Origin: Sanghuangporus weigelae
Lineage: Eukaryota > Basidiomycota > Agaricomycetes > Hymenochaetales > Hymenochaetaceae
Length of the DNA stretch: 64,000 bases
Direction: 5' to 3'
Assembly (NCBI GenBank): GCA_033182465.1
Contig: CP137318.1
Location: 868,001-932,000, forward strand
Shown: positions 12,392 through 26,235 of the stretch, piece after piece
How positions within the stretch are numbered: position 1 is the first letter of the stretch
Layout: the number at the start of each line of letters is the position of its first letter
Notes under the pieces: model-generated
The model's input: only the letters and a program-made list of their open reading frames with translations
Databases searched by the model: none
Told to the model about the DNA's origin: nothing
Position numbers and translations under genes: made by a program

Positions 12392-12832
12392 CCTAGCTCG
12401 CTGGACGACCAATCTGACCGAAGTGATGGTTAGAAGGCAAACGCCCGGTTGCGTTCAATTCGGATTACTTACTTGAGCGCGAGAAGAAGCGCGTGGGATT
12501 CAGAGTCTAGATCTGATTACACGGAAGCGCGTAAGCACGGTAGAGCTGCAAGGTTCGAAGAGCGGCTGTAGCACCTCCGAACAGTCGATACGAGGCAAAT
12601 CTTCTCGGTGAATGTGCTCCCCATTTTCCTTTAATTCAAAACATCAAATATGCATGTTCATGGGAGAGAGGAAAATTGGGTCGACAAGGTTGTGACCATG
12701 TCGGTCACAGCGCGTCAAACCAGATAAAACAGACTTTCGGAGGCGTCGATCAATGAAACACCTCTCTTTTGTCATCTCATTACTTTTGGTCTGTTCGGAC
12801 CATTTATCAATTTATATCCAACAAATTTAACC
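12392..12832. other. Divergent promoter region
   Basis: Separates the amidohydrolase (-) from the conserved unknown gene (+). Nothing beyond presumed promoters is visible. Confidence 0.5.
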
Positions 12833-13783
12833 ATGCTCGATGAATTCGCCGACCTTGACCTTAGTGATGAGGATGGCTCCCATGTTAGAGAAGACCGCAT
12901 GCGAGCAGCGTTCGAGAAAAGTAAAATAAGTTATGCGCATGAACAAGTAATAACTGAACCAGGAGTAAGTAGCCACCTTTCAAAGAAAATAATCACATCA
13001 GTTTTCAGCTAATTTGTCTCTGCCCGCAGTGGTTTGATCCCCCGTTGGTTCCTGCTCCATCTAAATTACATGTCCGAAACATCGACTACAGTCTTCACAA
13101 CCTATACTTAAGAAGAGAATACCCAAAAGCTTTATCTCTCGCACTCTCGCAAATAGAGGCTGAAGAAAGTAATTCCTTCGGCGAAGGTCGCGAATTCCAA
13201 CTTGTCGATCTCGCAATTCGCTGTGCTCTGAAAATGGGTGACAATGAACTCGCTGGTCACCTGTCTGATAAAACAATCAAGAAGGTATGCGTCGCAAGTT
13301 TTAATGAAAAACTGTTCTATATCCTAAACATAGTGGTCTTCGAATGTTGGTCTGGCGACGACCTCGGCAGAAGCCTACCTTTCTGCCTCCCGTCCAAGAG
13401 GTCAGCATCAGTGTCCAATACTCTTCGTTATTGATATTGACAGCTTATGAGATGCACTGAGGGCCATCCTTGCGGTGTTATCCGTACGAGGACCACTGAT
13501 GACGTATGTGCTCATCTTACACAGAACATTGGAGTCTCTGCGAAATGAAGTAGGGGATGCTGGGGCCCTGGACTCTATCATATCGATAGTCAGCGCGCAT
13601 ATACGCCATCGAAATTCCGGAGGGACACAACCTGCCGTCATAGCTGACGAGGCATCTGCCAGAGTTTGGCTGGAGAGAAGTGCCATCATGGGAGATGACC
13701 AGGAGAGATTGCTCACGTTATTATGCCGAAAATCTTCCTTCATAAACGACGGAACGGAGGAGAGGAGTGTCAGGACATTATAA
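12833..13783 (+). CDS. Conserved protein of unknown function
   Basis: A multi-exon gene for roughly 270 residues. It begins with an acidic stretch (MLDEFADLDLSDEDGS), followed by helix-rich sequence: YSLHNLYLRREYPKALSLAL, FQLVDLAIRCALKMGDNELA, and an exon starting WSSNVGLATTSAEAYLSA that leads into ALRAILAVLSVRGPL. Paired amphipathic helices with Ala and Leu at regular spacing suggest a TPR-like alpha-solenoid, but no standard consensus is clear. There is no signal peptide or membrane segment. The stop at 13781-13783 lies only 75 bases from the stop of the convergent esterase, so the two 3' UTRs probably overlap. I do not recognise the family. Confidence 0.65.
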
Positions 13784-13858
13784 AATTTCTATTGCTTTAC
13801 AAGTGTTATTTAGATGCAAATTATGATATAATGAACCCAAATTTTACGTATCCTTCCG

Positions 13859-14857
13859 TCAATTGCAATAAACCTCGCGCAGCCGTGTTTCAGACAATCG
13901 CAATGCCTCGTCCCTTGCTACCCACAAGGCCGTGTCTTTCTTCACAAATCTCTCCCATGCGTGAGTGGCGCCGGGGATGGTATATAGGACGCAATCAACG
14001 CCGTCCGCAGTTAACTTGTTCGCCAGCTCCACTGAGTCGACTAAGAGTTTATCATTCTCTCCAACCTGTCATATGTAAAGCAAGAAGTTAAAAGTAAGCA
14101 GACCAGGAAGCGCAGAGTAACGTACTATGAGAGTGGTAGAAGGGAAGAGTTTGGAGTCTGCGAAGAGAGGCGAAACACGAGGGTCTTTGCGGTCGATGCC
14201 CTCGGGAAGATAACTCGACCTGAAGGCTCGGTGCAGCCAACGTAGGAACGGGGAGAGCTCTCGCTCTTCGCTTCCACGTCTAGTCATATTTGTAGGAGGA
14301 TACCATGCAACGATGGCCTTAACAGGAAGCGGTCCATTGGCTGAACGAAGAGCGGCCAGGATTGCGATGTTGGCTCCGGCGGAGAAACCTCCGATAGTGA
14401 CCTTAGCAAGGTCGAATATATGCGGCTGCGATGCTACGTATGAAAGAACATCGAGAGCATCGTCGACAGCAGCCGGATATGGGTATTTGGGTCCTTTGGC
14501 GTAATCCGCATCCACCACAATGCAGCCGACTCTCCTGCACAAGGAAGCGCATAGCTCTGCATCCGAGCCGTGGCAGGGGAGAACAAATGCGCTACCGTGG
14601 AAGTTTATATGCACAGGAAGAGGCTTATGAGATTTATCGAGCGATGAAGGCTCGTAAATGTCGAGATGTATCCGTCTCCGAGGCTCTTTCGAAGAAGGTA
14701 TGCAAAGAGATTGCGATGGCCGAGACGAAGCAGGCTTGTGGAGCACGCCTATACGTATATCGAGGAACCAGACAATGTGAACTAAGGCAGAGAGCACACA
14801 CTGCGCGACAGATATCGCCAGGCAGGTCCCTATGCGATTCCAGTCGATGAATGACAT
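13859..14857 (-). CDS. Alpha/beta-hydrolase fold-3 esterase/lipase
   Basis: Two exons (14857-14126 and 14065-13859) give 312 residues. The start MSFIDWNRIG is followed by a hydrophobic segment (AISVAQCVLSALVHIVWFL) that probably anchors the enzyme in a membrane. The catalytic set of the hormone-sensitive-lipase-like family is present: oxyanion motif HGSAF (family consensus HGGG/HGGxF, here with Ser), nucleophile in GGFSAGANIA, acid Asp in GENDKLLVDS and His in GATHAWERF. It should hydrolyse a carboxylic ester; the substrate is unknown. A GTAAGT...CAG just upstream of the ATG may be a 5' UTR intron. I rejected an upstream in-frame GTG because it falls inside this candidate intron. Confidence 0.82.
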
Positions 14858-15186
14858 TGTCGTCGTTGCTGAAGATTGATGTCGTACCACTTACCCGACC
14901 CGGAGGATGGAGAGATCGGAAGAGGCTGTGTAGTCGATCCATTTTGCCGGACGCGCCAATATAGTATTTGGTACCCACGTAGTCACGGGAGCAAACTCAA
15001 TTTTGACTCGATTGGTCTTTCAAGTTCACCATGAACGATTAGATTGTCTCCTTCAAATTATCAGCTCCGTTCTAAGTAAAATAGCTGGCAACTGTTTTCC
15101 TCAGATTGATGAAAGGTTTGCGGAACACGACTAAGAGTGTTCTGTCGCGTAGGAACTTGTATATATCACAGGTTATTAGCAACAAC
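14858..15186. other. Divergent promoter region
   Basis: Lies between the esterase (-) and the dihydrouridine synthase (+). An in-frame upstream ATG at 15109 could lengthen the latter by 26 residues. Confidence 0.5.
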
Positions 15187-16794
15187 ATGTCGCGTCGACC
15201 AAGTCTTTCTCCTCCGCCGAGCCCAAGACCATTGAAGAGGCAAAGGCTGGATCATCTTACCTCCGAGAGCTTCAAGAATGGTGTCATGTTGGCTCCGATG
15301 GTCCGTTCCGGATCCTGTACGTAGATGGCGCCTGTTGAACGACACAACCTCCCCTTACACCGTTTTGCAGTGCCTACCCGTCTATTTGCTTTAAAACACG
15401 GCGCAACCCTTGTCTGGTCTCCAGAGGTGGTCGATAAAGCTATTTTACGTGCCGAACGGGTCGTTGATCGTACGTGTCGTCTCACATTGCATTGCCACCT
15501 GGCTCTGTCTCATTCCGTTTACAGCTAATACAGGAGTAATATCGTATAATGGAGTAACAAAGGGAATATTCACGACACATCCAATAGAGAAACCATTTCT
15601 TATCTATCAAATTGGTTCTGCGGACCCGGCGCTTGCCGTGCAAGCAGCAAAGACGGTTCAGCAGGACGTTTCTGGCATAGACCTGAACTGTGGTTGTCCC
15701 AAATCCTTCTCTACTCATGCCGGGATGGGCGCTGCACTTCTTACAAATCCGGACCTCCTTTGTTCCATACTGAAAGCATTACGTACCGCTATGCCTCCAG
15801 AGATTACAGTCTCAGCAAAAATTCGTTTGCTGCCGACGCAAGAGGAGACACTTGAGCTTGTCGAGCGCATAGTGAATACTGGTATTAGCACACTGACCGT
15901 GCATTGTCGAACGAGGAATATGCGCCCAAGAGAGAAGGCTCTCATTGGACGTATGAGAGAAGTCGTGGAGTTCGTGGAGAAAATGGGAAAAGGCGTTGCG
16001 ATTGTCCAGAACGGTGATTGTTTAAGTCGTGAAGATGCGATTCGGATAAGAAATATTACTGGTGCGTTTGCTCGTCTTTTGATCTTCCTGTTTTTTAACT
16101 GTCAGAACTTCAAGGTGCCCATTCTTGCATGATTGCGACTGCAGCTGAATCGAATCCTACATGTTTTTCGCCTAATCCCCTTCCGGACCTTATCAAGACG
16201 TTCGTTCCATCTTATATACGTTTGGTGCGTTCCTTATGTGATTTCCGATCTTCATATTGAACCTTCCGTCAGGGACGCTACCTTGATAATCATTTCTCGA
16301 GCACGAAGTTTTGCGCGATGACGTTTAAGGGAGCGAGTAAAGATGTCCGGAAAGCTGAGAGACAGAATCTCATGCAGCAAATACATCGAGCCAAGTCATA
16401 CGGTGACCTCAATGAGTTCGTCGGTGGTTTATGGAACGGCGATGAAGAGATGCGAGAAATCGAGAGGAGCATTGATTCGCGCGTCGACGGTGTCTTGTAT
16501 CCACTCGAACCGGTTTCATTGCAGTCAATACAGGAGGAGGCAAGGGAGGAGGCAGAGGAGAACTTGAAGAAGCTATACATTGATTCAAAGGAGAACCTCG
16601 AACCTGTGACGCCTATGGGGGATTTTGGGATGAAAGAGATAGTCTCAGCTACGCCTCTAGACCGCGAAAATCCAGAGCCTGTGTCGACCAACGCGCCTTT
16701 GCTTCCTTCTAACGAACGTCGTTTATCACTTCCTGCGCTAATACTTGGCGAGGATACGCCAACGCCATCCCCAACTCCACGGCCCCGAGCTTGA
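15187..16794 (+). CDS. DUS2: tRNA-dihydrouridine(20) synthase, Dus2 type
   Basis: A flavoenzyme that reduces uridine in the tRNA D-loop, using FMN and NADPH. The TIM-barrel begins at GVMLAPMVRSGSLPTRL. It continues through PFLIYQIGSADP, GIDLNCGCPKSFSTHAGMGA (the catalytic Cys is in NCGCPK), VSAKIRLL, TLTVHCRTRNMRP and AIVQNGDCLS, which are standard Dus motifs. MSRRPSLSPPPSPRP is a basic, disordered start. The last ~100 residues (from about 16480) are an acidic then Pro/Ser-rich tail ending in TPTPSPTPRPRA and show no double-stranded-RNA-binding domain. An ATG at 15109 would add a Lys/Arg-rich leader, so a second targeted form is possible. Confidence 0.88.
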
Positions 16795-17116
16795 AGCACC
16801 TCTTATTGTCTTATTGGAACTTAACTGTAGATTTGACTAGAAACGTGCGTTATCTCAGTCTTTATGATACTTATTTTCCGCATTTATGAATAAGACATGG
16901 TTGAATAATTAGCAAAACGAACAATCTCAAGTCACAGCTTCATAAAAGAGTAGCGTCTGAGTCAGCAATCCCATCAGCGCCCATCATCAATCTTCGTCAG
17001 CCTGCTTATGAGTGTTTTTGCCACCGATGAGATCTGTACTTAAACTTAAAGCTCCAGGCGTCCTTAGATGCATACAGCCAAGCTTTCCACGGAAATATCT
17101 CTCTGTATTCACTATC
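16795..17116. other. Intergenic, Dus2 3' end to dehydrogenase promoter
   Basis: Nothing coding is clear, except that an ATG at 17027 is in frame with the dehydrogenase start at 17117. Confidence 0.5.
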
Positions 17117-18373
17117 ATGTCTACTCATTTCGCTGTCGCGACGACCGCTAGAGGCATTCTCGAGCAGGTGCAGCTTCCTACGCCGCAGCCTGGTCCCGGA
17201 AATGTCCTTATAAAAGTACATTATACTGCTCTCACTCCCCCCGACACATACCAGCTTGATAGAGGGTTTATGGTTAGCGACTATCCCTGTGTACTTGGTT
17301 TAGCTAGTGCTGGGGTGGTCAAGGCTGTTGGAAATGGTGTCACCGACTTGAAGGAGGGAGATAAGGCTCGTAGTCTTCTGAAGGAAGGCTGCGAGAACTC
17401 GCGCTAACGTCATTACAGGTCTCTGCATTCAATTATCCAGCAAGAGAGAACAAAGCGTTGCAAGAGTACACTCTCGTCCCTCGTTATCTCGTATCCAAGG
17501 TCAGTCGATGCTCGAAGTGTCCATCACATTTTATTCTAACTCGTCCTTAGCTCCCTGATACTATTTCTCTGCATGAAGCCGCTTCAATGCCAGACAACTA
17601 TGTTACTGCAATGGTCACGATTTTTGGTACCCCAAACCTTGCTCTTGCTCTTCCACAGTCGTTTCCTGCGCCCACGCCTCCTCCCAACGCCGACATGCCC
17701 ATACTGGTTTACGGTGGTGGAGCTTCTTCCGGCCAGTACATGATCCAGATATTCAAGCTCGCAGGATACACGAATATCTTCGCCACAGCATCATCTCACA
17801 ACCACGCATACCTCAAAGAACTAGGCGCGAAGCAGTGCTTTGACTACAAGTCTCCCGACTTCGCCAAGGATATCTTGCAGGCATCAGGCGGCGCCAAGAT
17901 GTCTATCATTGTCGACACCATTGCGGCGAAACCGAGTATGGAGGCTTACAAACCTGTCGTCGGGAAGGGAACGCGCCTCGCATTGCTGATCCCTATAAAG
18001 GAGGGAGCGAAGGTGACCAACGATTTGAACAGCGAGTATGTCGTCTCGATCCCACCGTGGCTTGAATCATTGTTCAGCGAGGCCAAAATTATCCCAGTGT
18101 ATACATTCAGGCTTCACGAGGTGAGAATAGGATTCTTATTTAGCTTGGTTCGGTACGCTAACAGCGATTCTGTTCTCACAGGACCCTATTGCGAGGGAGA
18201 ACTTTCTGCAAAAAATACTGCCGCAGCTTCTGGAGAAGAAGGTTATCCGTCCGAATCCCATACGTCTTTTTAAGGAAGGTCCTTTACTGGATCGCGTTAA
18301 AACGGGATTGGACCTGCTGAGGAACAACAAAGTTAGCGGAGAGAAAATCGTCATTGATCTCATAACAAACTGA
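17117..18373 (+). CDS. Zinc-independent medium-chain dehydrogenase/enoyl reductase (ToxD/quinone-oxidoreductase type)
   Basis: A multi-exon gene for an NADPH-dependent oxidoreductase. The GroES-like half starts STHFAVATTARGILEQVQLP, with PGNVLIKVHYTALTPPDTYQ, DYPCVLGLASAGVV and VGNGVTDLKEGDKV. The Rossmann half contains ILVYGGGASSGQYMIQIFKL and NIFATASSHNHAYLKELGAK. It ends in KVSGEKIVIDLITN. The zinc ligands of alcohol dehydrogenase are absent, which fits trans-enoyl reductases and quinone reductases. Fungal relatives often sit in polyketide clusters, but no synthase is nearby, so a general carbonyl or enoyl reductase is likely. An in-frame ATG at 17027 would add a basic, Ser/Leu-rich leader of 30 residues that looks like a mitochondrial signal. 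Confidence 0.85.
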
Positions 18374-19172
18374 AGTTGAAAAAAAAAAAAAAATTGTGCA
18401 CATGTATAATATGAACTGAATAACGCCGAATTTGGTTCCTGCATAAATATTTGAGTATTAGCTACGTATTCAACCGTGTATCTTTTGTCCCACATGTAGG
18501 AATGATGAACTTGTTTGTTTACCAAATTGTTCAAGAAATCTCGTATATAATTGTATGAATAGTACTGTCACTAGCGCATGGTGATTTATGAGGTTCTCTC
18601 TTCCAAATGTCAAATGATCTTGCATGCATTTATGCGAATTCTGACTGATTCCTGCTGTCCATCCGTTACTTGCAGACATTAGCCACGTATTCTTGGCAGA
18701 TTGCAAAGGAAATAATATTGGTCCCGTGTTGCAGCCTAGACCAAAGTGCCGATCGATCACTAGGATCGATTTCTATTTATGGCCGGCAGTCGTGGGCGAT
18801 GGCAAAAATAGCATCGTTTTCCATCGTCACGAAAACAAGCTATGATCGTCTCATACCGCCGGAATCCACGCAAATCTATAGCTTTCTACTTCTTGGGTTA
18901 ATCTTTCGGGCATTGAGCAGGCTACGAGTTATAGGGAACGAGACCCAGAGCCTCAGAGGCGGCCTGGTGTACAGCTTTCGTCACAATCTCACCGGTTCGG
19001 TTCACTAACATCGCCTAACTGTTCATAGCGACTATCATATTTCTTTTTCGTTTGGTATTAATTGATCTATTTATACTTTTCGCCTGCCCTTACGCGCCTG
19101 CAACGTTGCACCGACGGTCCCTTCTGCCCCTCTCACCCCTTTGGCAAAGACTTGAACTTACAGCCCACTACC
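18374..19172. other. Intergenic region
   Basis: About 0.8 kb without a supported gene. It starts with an A-rich stretch (about 18378-18393), probably near the polyadenylation site. Open frames on both strands in 18470-19010 lack motifs and are probably chance. Confidence 0.5.
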
Positions 19173-21784
19173 ATGGTCCGCGAAAACAGCTTCAGCGATT
19201 CAGAAGGTCGTTCGCTCACCCCCGACCTCTCGGAAGAGGAGGATCACGATTTTATTGGTCCATCATCGCCTATCTCTGAGCTGTCACCAACAGCACGCAA
19301 CGCACGTTCGCAAGCACCATGGAACCAACCGACTCCTTCAGCAAACGTCCAACCAACGACGTCGAGTGCCAGAGCGTCTGGTTCGGAGGCAACGGCAGCG
19401 GGTTCAGGTCTTCCACCCTCCGGTTCGCCTAGCGTACTTTTCAAGGACCAAGTGATGTCCGATCCGAACCAGTCAAATTTCTCCCGGACGACATCTGCTC
19501 CAGCAGCACCGATGCGCAGCGAGACCACGGCGACGCATCCCGCGCGACCAATCACACCAGGAGATCGCTTCCGTTCTGCGGTGCACAAGGTCATTCGAAT
19601 GAAGCGTGGCTCATCTGCCATGAGTCTTGGCTTCGTAGGCGCCGAGCCGGGCATTGATCCGCGGCGCGCGAGTGCATATTTGCATTATGGTCATATCAAG
19701 CAGAGATGCACGATTGAAGTTGTGGACTACAGTTCTGTGCGCGCGAGCTTCGGACGGATGGAAAACCGCGGCTTTGAAGAGTTCATGCTGGATCAAAGTG
19801 CGAGTCTGCGAGAGTCTTGGGTAAAAGTGAGATGGATTAATATTGGTGGTGTGAGCTGGGACGTTATCAGTGCGCTCGCACTCAAGTATGGTATGTTCTT
19901 TCGTACCTTTTCATCTTAGACATGAAATGAATACTACTCTGGATGCTAGATATCCATCCTTTGGCACTTGAAGACGTACTTCACCAGCGTGGCAACCAGG
20001 CACGGTCAAAAGCAGACTACTATCCGCGGCATCTCTTCATTCGTATCCTGCGGCATACGCTTGGGTCAGACAGCGATGACGATGACGAGCGAGAGACGGT
20101 GGCGCCGCCGATTACGCGACTACCTCGCTCAACAAGTCCGGATGTCATGCGCGAAGGCGATGAAGGTGACGGTTACAGTTCCACGGCTGGAGACTGGCCC
20201 GACGAAAAGACACTCGCTGACTCCAAAATATCGACAATGCGCAAGGGATCTCTGAGGCTGAGAAAGACCAATTTAGATCTCGAGCAAGGAAAGCATGAAA
20301 CTATCAGAGGAGGAAGGCGTAGGTTGACCCCGTTGAAATCGGTAAACCAACTGTACTAGAGAATCTCCATGACCTTTGACTCTAAGATCTTCTTCACAGC
20401 GCCGGAAACGCGCTGCTGAAGCAGTGTCAATTGAGCAGCTCAAGCGTGGCGAACGCGTCAATGTCGATGTTATTCCATTCTTCATTTTCCTATTCCGTGA
20501 CGGTGTGTTTTTCTTCAGAATTACCAATCTTCATTTCTTCTCCGCTAAAATACATTTTTTTGCAGGCACTGTCATCTCGATCAATCAAAGACCACAAGTA
20601 GACTTCACCGTACCAATAACAGCCCGGTTGCGGCAGCGAGACACTGGACTGCGCGCCACAGCCGATCCGTCACTCCTTGTCCAAAGTTTGCTGGATCTAA
20701 GTCAGTATCTATGTCTTTCATTTTACGTTGCCGACAGCTGATGACGGAATTTCAGTCGTCGATCAGGCACTGGAAGTCGTGGATGAGTACCAACATAAGA
20801 TACTCAAATTAGAGCGTGACATCCTCATCAAACCGAAAATGAAGACCGTACGGTGCTGTAAGCATCTCCTAATCCTGGTTCCATATCGGTTACTAATGCT
20901 TCATAGTACACATAATGTCTGGGGACCTAACGCTGCATAAGCGAACTCTTGAACCAATCAAGACGCTTGTCTATGGTTTGCGCCGATACGACGTCGACCG
21001 ATGTGCGGCACTCATCAGCTCCTCCGGTCAAGAGGTCCCGGACAAGGTCGAAGGTTTCATGAGCCACAAGTCCAAGATATATCTCGCCGACGTGCACGAC
21101 CATATAGACTATATCATCAGCAGCCTTGACATGTTCTCGGGCATTTCTGAGAACTTGATTAATTTTACATTTAATGTGAGTCGCTAGTGTTAGAGTGCGA
21201 TGATCAGGTCGATAGGAGAGCTGACATGTTGCTTGTGTTGTAATCTAGATGGCTTCGTACGAGATGAATGAGGTTATGTGAGTTGTCGGTTCCGTCGTCC
21301 GATTAGTCCGATCAGTACCTGTAACTCACCTGCATTCTAGGCGGCGATTGACGCTGGCCACGATCATCTTCCTGCCTTTGACCCTTCTGACCGGATACTT
21401 CGTACGTGGTGTTTAATTGTGAGACAGGAGCTCACGACTCAGCGGAGCATACCAGGGAATGAATTTCGAACGTATGTGGTCGGTGCAAAATAACAGCGAT
21501 CTCCTGTAAGCATGCATTTCCATTGTTCATCCATTCCGAAGCCGACTAAAACATCTCCTGATAGGTTCTGGGAGATTGCTATCCCGGTCATGGCCGTTGT
21601 GATTCCGATTTTTACAATACCTGACATCCAGCGCTTGATTCACTTCTGTAAAAAGAAATGGGCGACTCGCGGAGTCGAGAAGGTTCGCGGCGCAGGTGGT
21701 CTCTGACTCGGTGCCGGATTGTTGCTGACTAACTTGTGTTCTCCTTTACAGGCCGTGCGGCGCAGTGCCAAGAAAACTCAATAA
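19173..21784 (+). CDS. CorA-type magnesium transporter (Alr/Mnr-like)
   Basis: A large multi-exon gene for roughly 700 residues. A long Ser/Thr/Pro-rich cytosolic N-terminus (MVRENSFSDSEGRSLTPDLS) is followed by the CorA cytosolic domain: WVKVRWINIGGVSWDVISAL, then YDIHPLALEDVLHQRGNQAR. An acidic, charged insertion (DSDDDDERE) follows. Further on are VDVIPFFIFLFRDGTVISIN, the long stalk helix and two membrane helices near the end. The first is LTLATIIFLPLTLLTGYFGMNF, carrying the family's GMN selectivity signature, and the second is IAIPVMAVVIPIFTI. The basic tail ends in RRSAKKTQ. The family imports Mg2+ as a pentamer. Plasma-membrane and vacuolar types cannot be told apart here. Confidence 0.9.
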
Positions 21785-22232
21785 TCGCTCCGCCGGCATA
21801 TGGCACCGGCACGGAGAAGAGTAACGCCAATTAGAATATTACTTCGATGATGCGTCAAATTTTGTTTTCTAGTACATTCGTTGCACATTGGACCCGCTAT
21901 CGACACTTGCTGCACTCGCTTACATTGATTGATTATTTTCCACCGGATAGCTAATTATTATTGTGTAAAATAGTCTCGTAATACATACAATACAGTTTGG
22001 GCGGCGGACTGAAGGAGAGAAGTAACGAGCGAGCTCCGAGGGAGGGAGTGATGGAGTCAGCGAATATTATGCAATCAGTCATGCCTGACGTCACCTGCAC
22101 CAGGGACGAATTGTAGTGTGGCCGTTGCAAAGTCATCCCGCTGCGATCACTAATTAGTACTCTGCCCCTCATATAAACCGTGACTCAAGCACAGTAACAT
22201 GTTCCATCCGTCTCATCTACTAGTCCTCAACA
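21785..22232. other. Intergenic, transporter 3' end to DUF2156 promoter
   Basis: No coding exon is supported. It should contain the 3' UTR of the transporter and the promoter of the next gene. Confidence 0.5.
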
Positions 22233-23550
22233 ATGACCGTACTCGTGCAGTCTCTCGCGCAGCCTAACGGCGTACATGCTACGGTGACCAAGGACGCCTC
22301 GTCCTTGCCACCACTTGAGGATCTCATCGTCAAGTATGGCGATTCTGTAAGTATCATCATTCGTCTTGTCCGCGCTCCTCCCTGAACATATACATTCTAT
22401 GTTTGGACGAGGCTTGGCGGTCATCAATGCTCGGGGCTCTTGCTAACTACGTTCCTTGTATGACAGTCTAACACAACTTGGGTCGAGGATAAATTCCAAG
22501 TCTGGCGACATCCGCCCACTGGTGCTGCGCAGGGGTTTGCCACACCTAATATTAACAAGCACGCCTCGGATGCTGAGCTCGGTCTCACACAACAGTCATC
22601 CGAAGAAGACTCGAACGTTTCCGGAAACATCGAGAAGGAAGAAAAGAACAATCGCAAGCGAAAGAACTTCGTCATCGCATGGGGTAATCCGTTGTGCGAC
22701 CCTTCAGACCTGCCAGAGGTCGTCGACGCATTCCTGAAATGGTGCGACATGGAGGGCTACAGTCCCATCTGGTCGTGTGTGAGCTCACCCGTCGAGAAGA
22801 TCCTCGCAGAGACATACGGTTGGCGCGCGGTGTGCTGCATCCAGGAAGACGTACTCGACCCGAGAACATCGCAGCCGGAGAAGAACAAAGAAGTTCGCAA
22901 ACACATTCGACACGCTGAGAAGCTCGGGTGCCGAATCATTGAGGAGCACGGTGTACCGGCTCCAGAAGTGCAGGATGAGATTAACGCATTGATTAAGGAG
23001 TGGAAATCTGGGAGGAAGGGTACGCAAGTACATACGACGAATGTGGAGCCGTGGCGCGACACTGAGCACCGAAAATATTACTATGCTCGCGACAAAGATA
23101 ACAAGGTATGACGATCCATGCGCATCATACAGGTCCCGGATTTGCTCATACGTTCTGTTTCTGTAGGTTGTGGGTTTCCTATTTCTCGCCAAGGTCGCAG
23201 AGGGGTGGGCCATCAAGGACAGTCTTCAATCTAGGGATGCGCCAAAGAATATTACGGAGTGGCTCATTGCCTCCGCTATTCATACGCTTGCGAAGGAGGG
23301 CGAGACTCGTCTTACCTTCGGGCCCACTCCTGCACCCTCACTCGGCACTCCACCTAATGCGAAGATGAGCTCCACAACAGTCCGCTTCCTCAGTAAAACA
23401 TACAGCGGAATCGAGCACGCTCTTCTAGGAAACAAACGCGAGTTCCGCAAGAAGTTCGAAGTGAACGGGGAGCCGATCTTCGTGTGCTTCCCTCCTCATG
23501 GTCTTGGGCGACGCGGGATATCTGCCCTAATGAAAGTGTTGACCGATTGA
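22233..23550 (+). CDS. Stand-alone DUF2156 protein (aminoacyl-tRNA-dependent lipid aminoacylation type)
   Basis: Three exons (22233-22346, 22467-23105, 23167-23550) give 378 residues. After about 90 polar residues it enters a double GNAT-like fold: KNFVIAWGNPLCDPSDLPEV, GYSPIWSCVSSPVEKILAE, KEVRKHIRHAEKLGCRIIEE, EINALIKEWKSGRK, then VVGFLFLAKV and DSLQSRDAPKNITEWLIASA followed by RLTFGPTPAP. These match the general pattern of the DUF2156 domain, known from bacterial MprF and from the fungal ergosterol-aminoacylating enzymes ErdS (fused to AspRS) and ErgS. Here no synthetase domain is fused and no membrane helix is seen. The acceptor could be ergosterol or another lipid; donor and acceptor cannot be read from sequence. 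The assignment is by pattern, not by alignment. Confidence 0.7.
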
Positions 23551-24464
23551 TTTGTAATATAGAGTTTACGACACGGAAAAAACTGTACTTTAATTGTAAT
23601 CTCTTTTTCACGATGCTTGTCATACCCGCTGTAATCCCTTAATCTTCTTTTCGTTAGCTCCTTGATGTTGTATTTACTGTAGCATGTAATAATGCCATTT
23701 TGCTCGAGCAACATTCGCGTGAACTCAAAAATATCACCCTTGAAAGTGACGCCGATCTTCAACGCGTTATTTGGCGATGTTTACGCGACTGTATCACGTG
23801 GTTATGAAATCTTCCGTTCCGTTCGATCGCGACTCGGAACCGTGAACAAATGCCTTCCAGCATAAAGGCAGAGTTATTGAAGGAGACCAAAAATTCAGAG
23901 AAATTCGGAGAAAATTTAATCCATACTATATCGCGAGAAAGTGAGGCGGGAGATAATAACAGCGAAATACGGACCATCGGTCCTACCCCCATTCATGCGT
24001 ACGGCCGTGCAAGTGCGATGCGGCCGTGAAGAGCGCAGGAAACGCCGAACGGAGCTGGAAGCTCGAGCCCATAGCTGCGCTTCAGATGAGCCTCGGAACA
24101 GAGGCCCCTGTTAGGGTGTCCCGTCGCGGTCCGTACTTAAGGCGGTCAACGGATTCGGAGTGTATATGCTAAGGTACAGTACAAGCGATAGTTGCCCAAT
24201 GCGTGAGAAGGGGTCAGTTTCTTGCTTGCACACGGTGGACAGTGATGAAGGAAGCAATTTTCGTGATTGTTTTCGGGATTAGTCGTACCGCGAGGAGGGT
24301 ATCAAAATATTATACTTCATATTTTACAGCAGATGGCGTAGAGTCGCCCTAACCCCGATAATCGGCGTTGATATAAAAGGCTCTCTCGGTCCTAAGCACG
24401 CCGCGTCTTCCTCCCCAACGACTTCCATCTCGTCGTATCCTCATCTCCTTCATTCACATTCATA
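23551..24464. other. Intergenic region with enolase promoter
   Basis: About 0.9 kb. A 59-codon open frame starts at about 23849 (MPSSIKAELLKETK) but has no recognisable homology or supporting signals. The right end carries the enolase promoter. Confidence 0.5.
24372..24378 (+). promoter_or_regulatory. TATA box of the enolase gene
   Basis: TATAAAA at 24372-24378 lies 93 bases before the enolase start codon and is followed by a pyrimidine-rich stretch (24405-24460), as in strongly expressed fungal glycolytic genes. Confidence 0.7.

Positions 24465-26235
<1,771 letters not shown>

Noticed and set aside
23849-24028. A 59-codon plus-strand frame upstream of enolase.
   Set aside because: No homology, splice signals or promoter; chance frames of this size are common.
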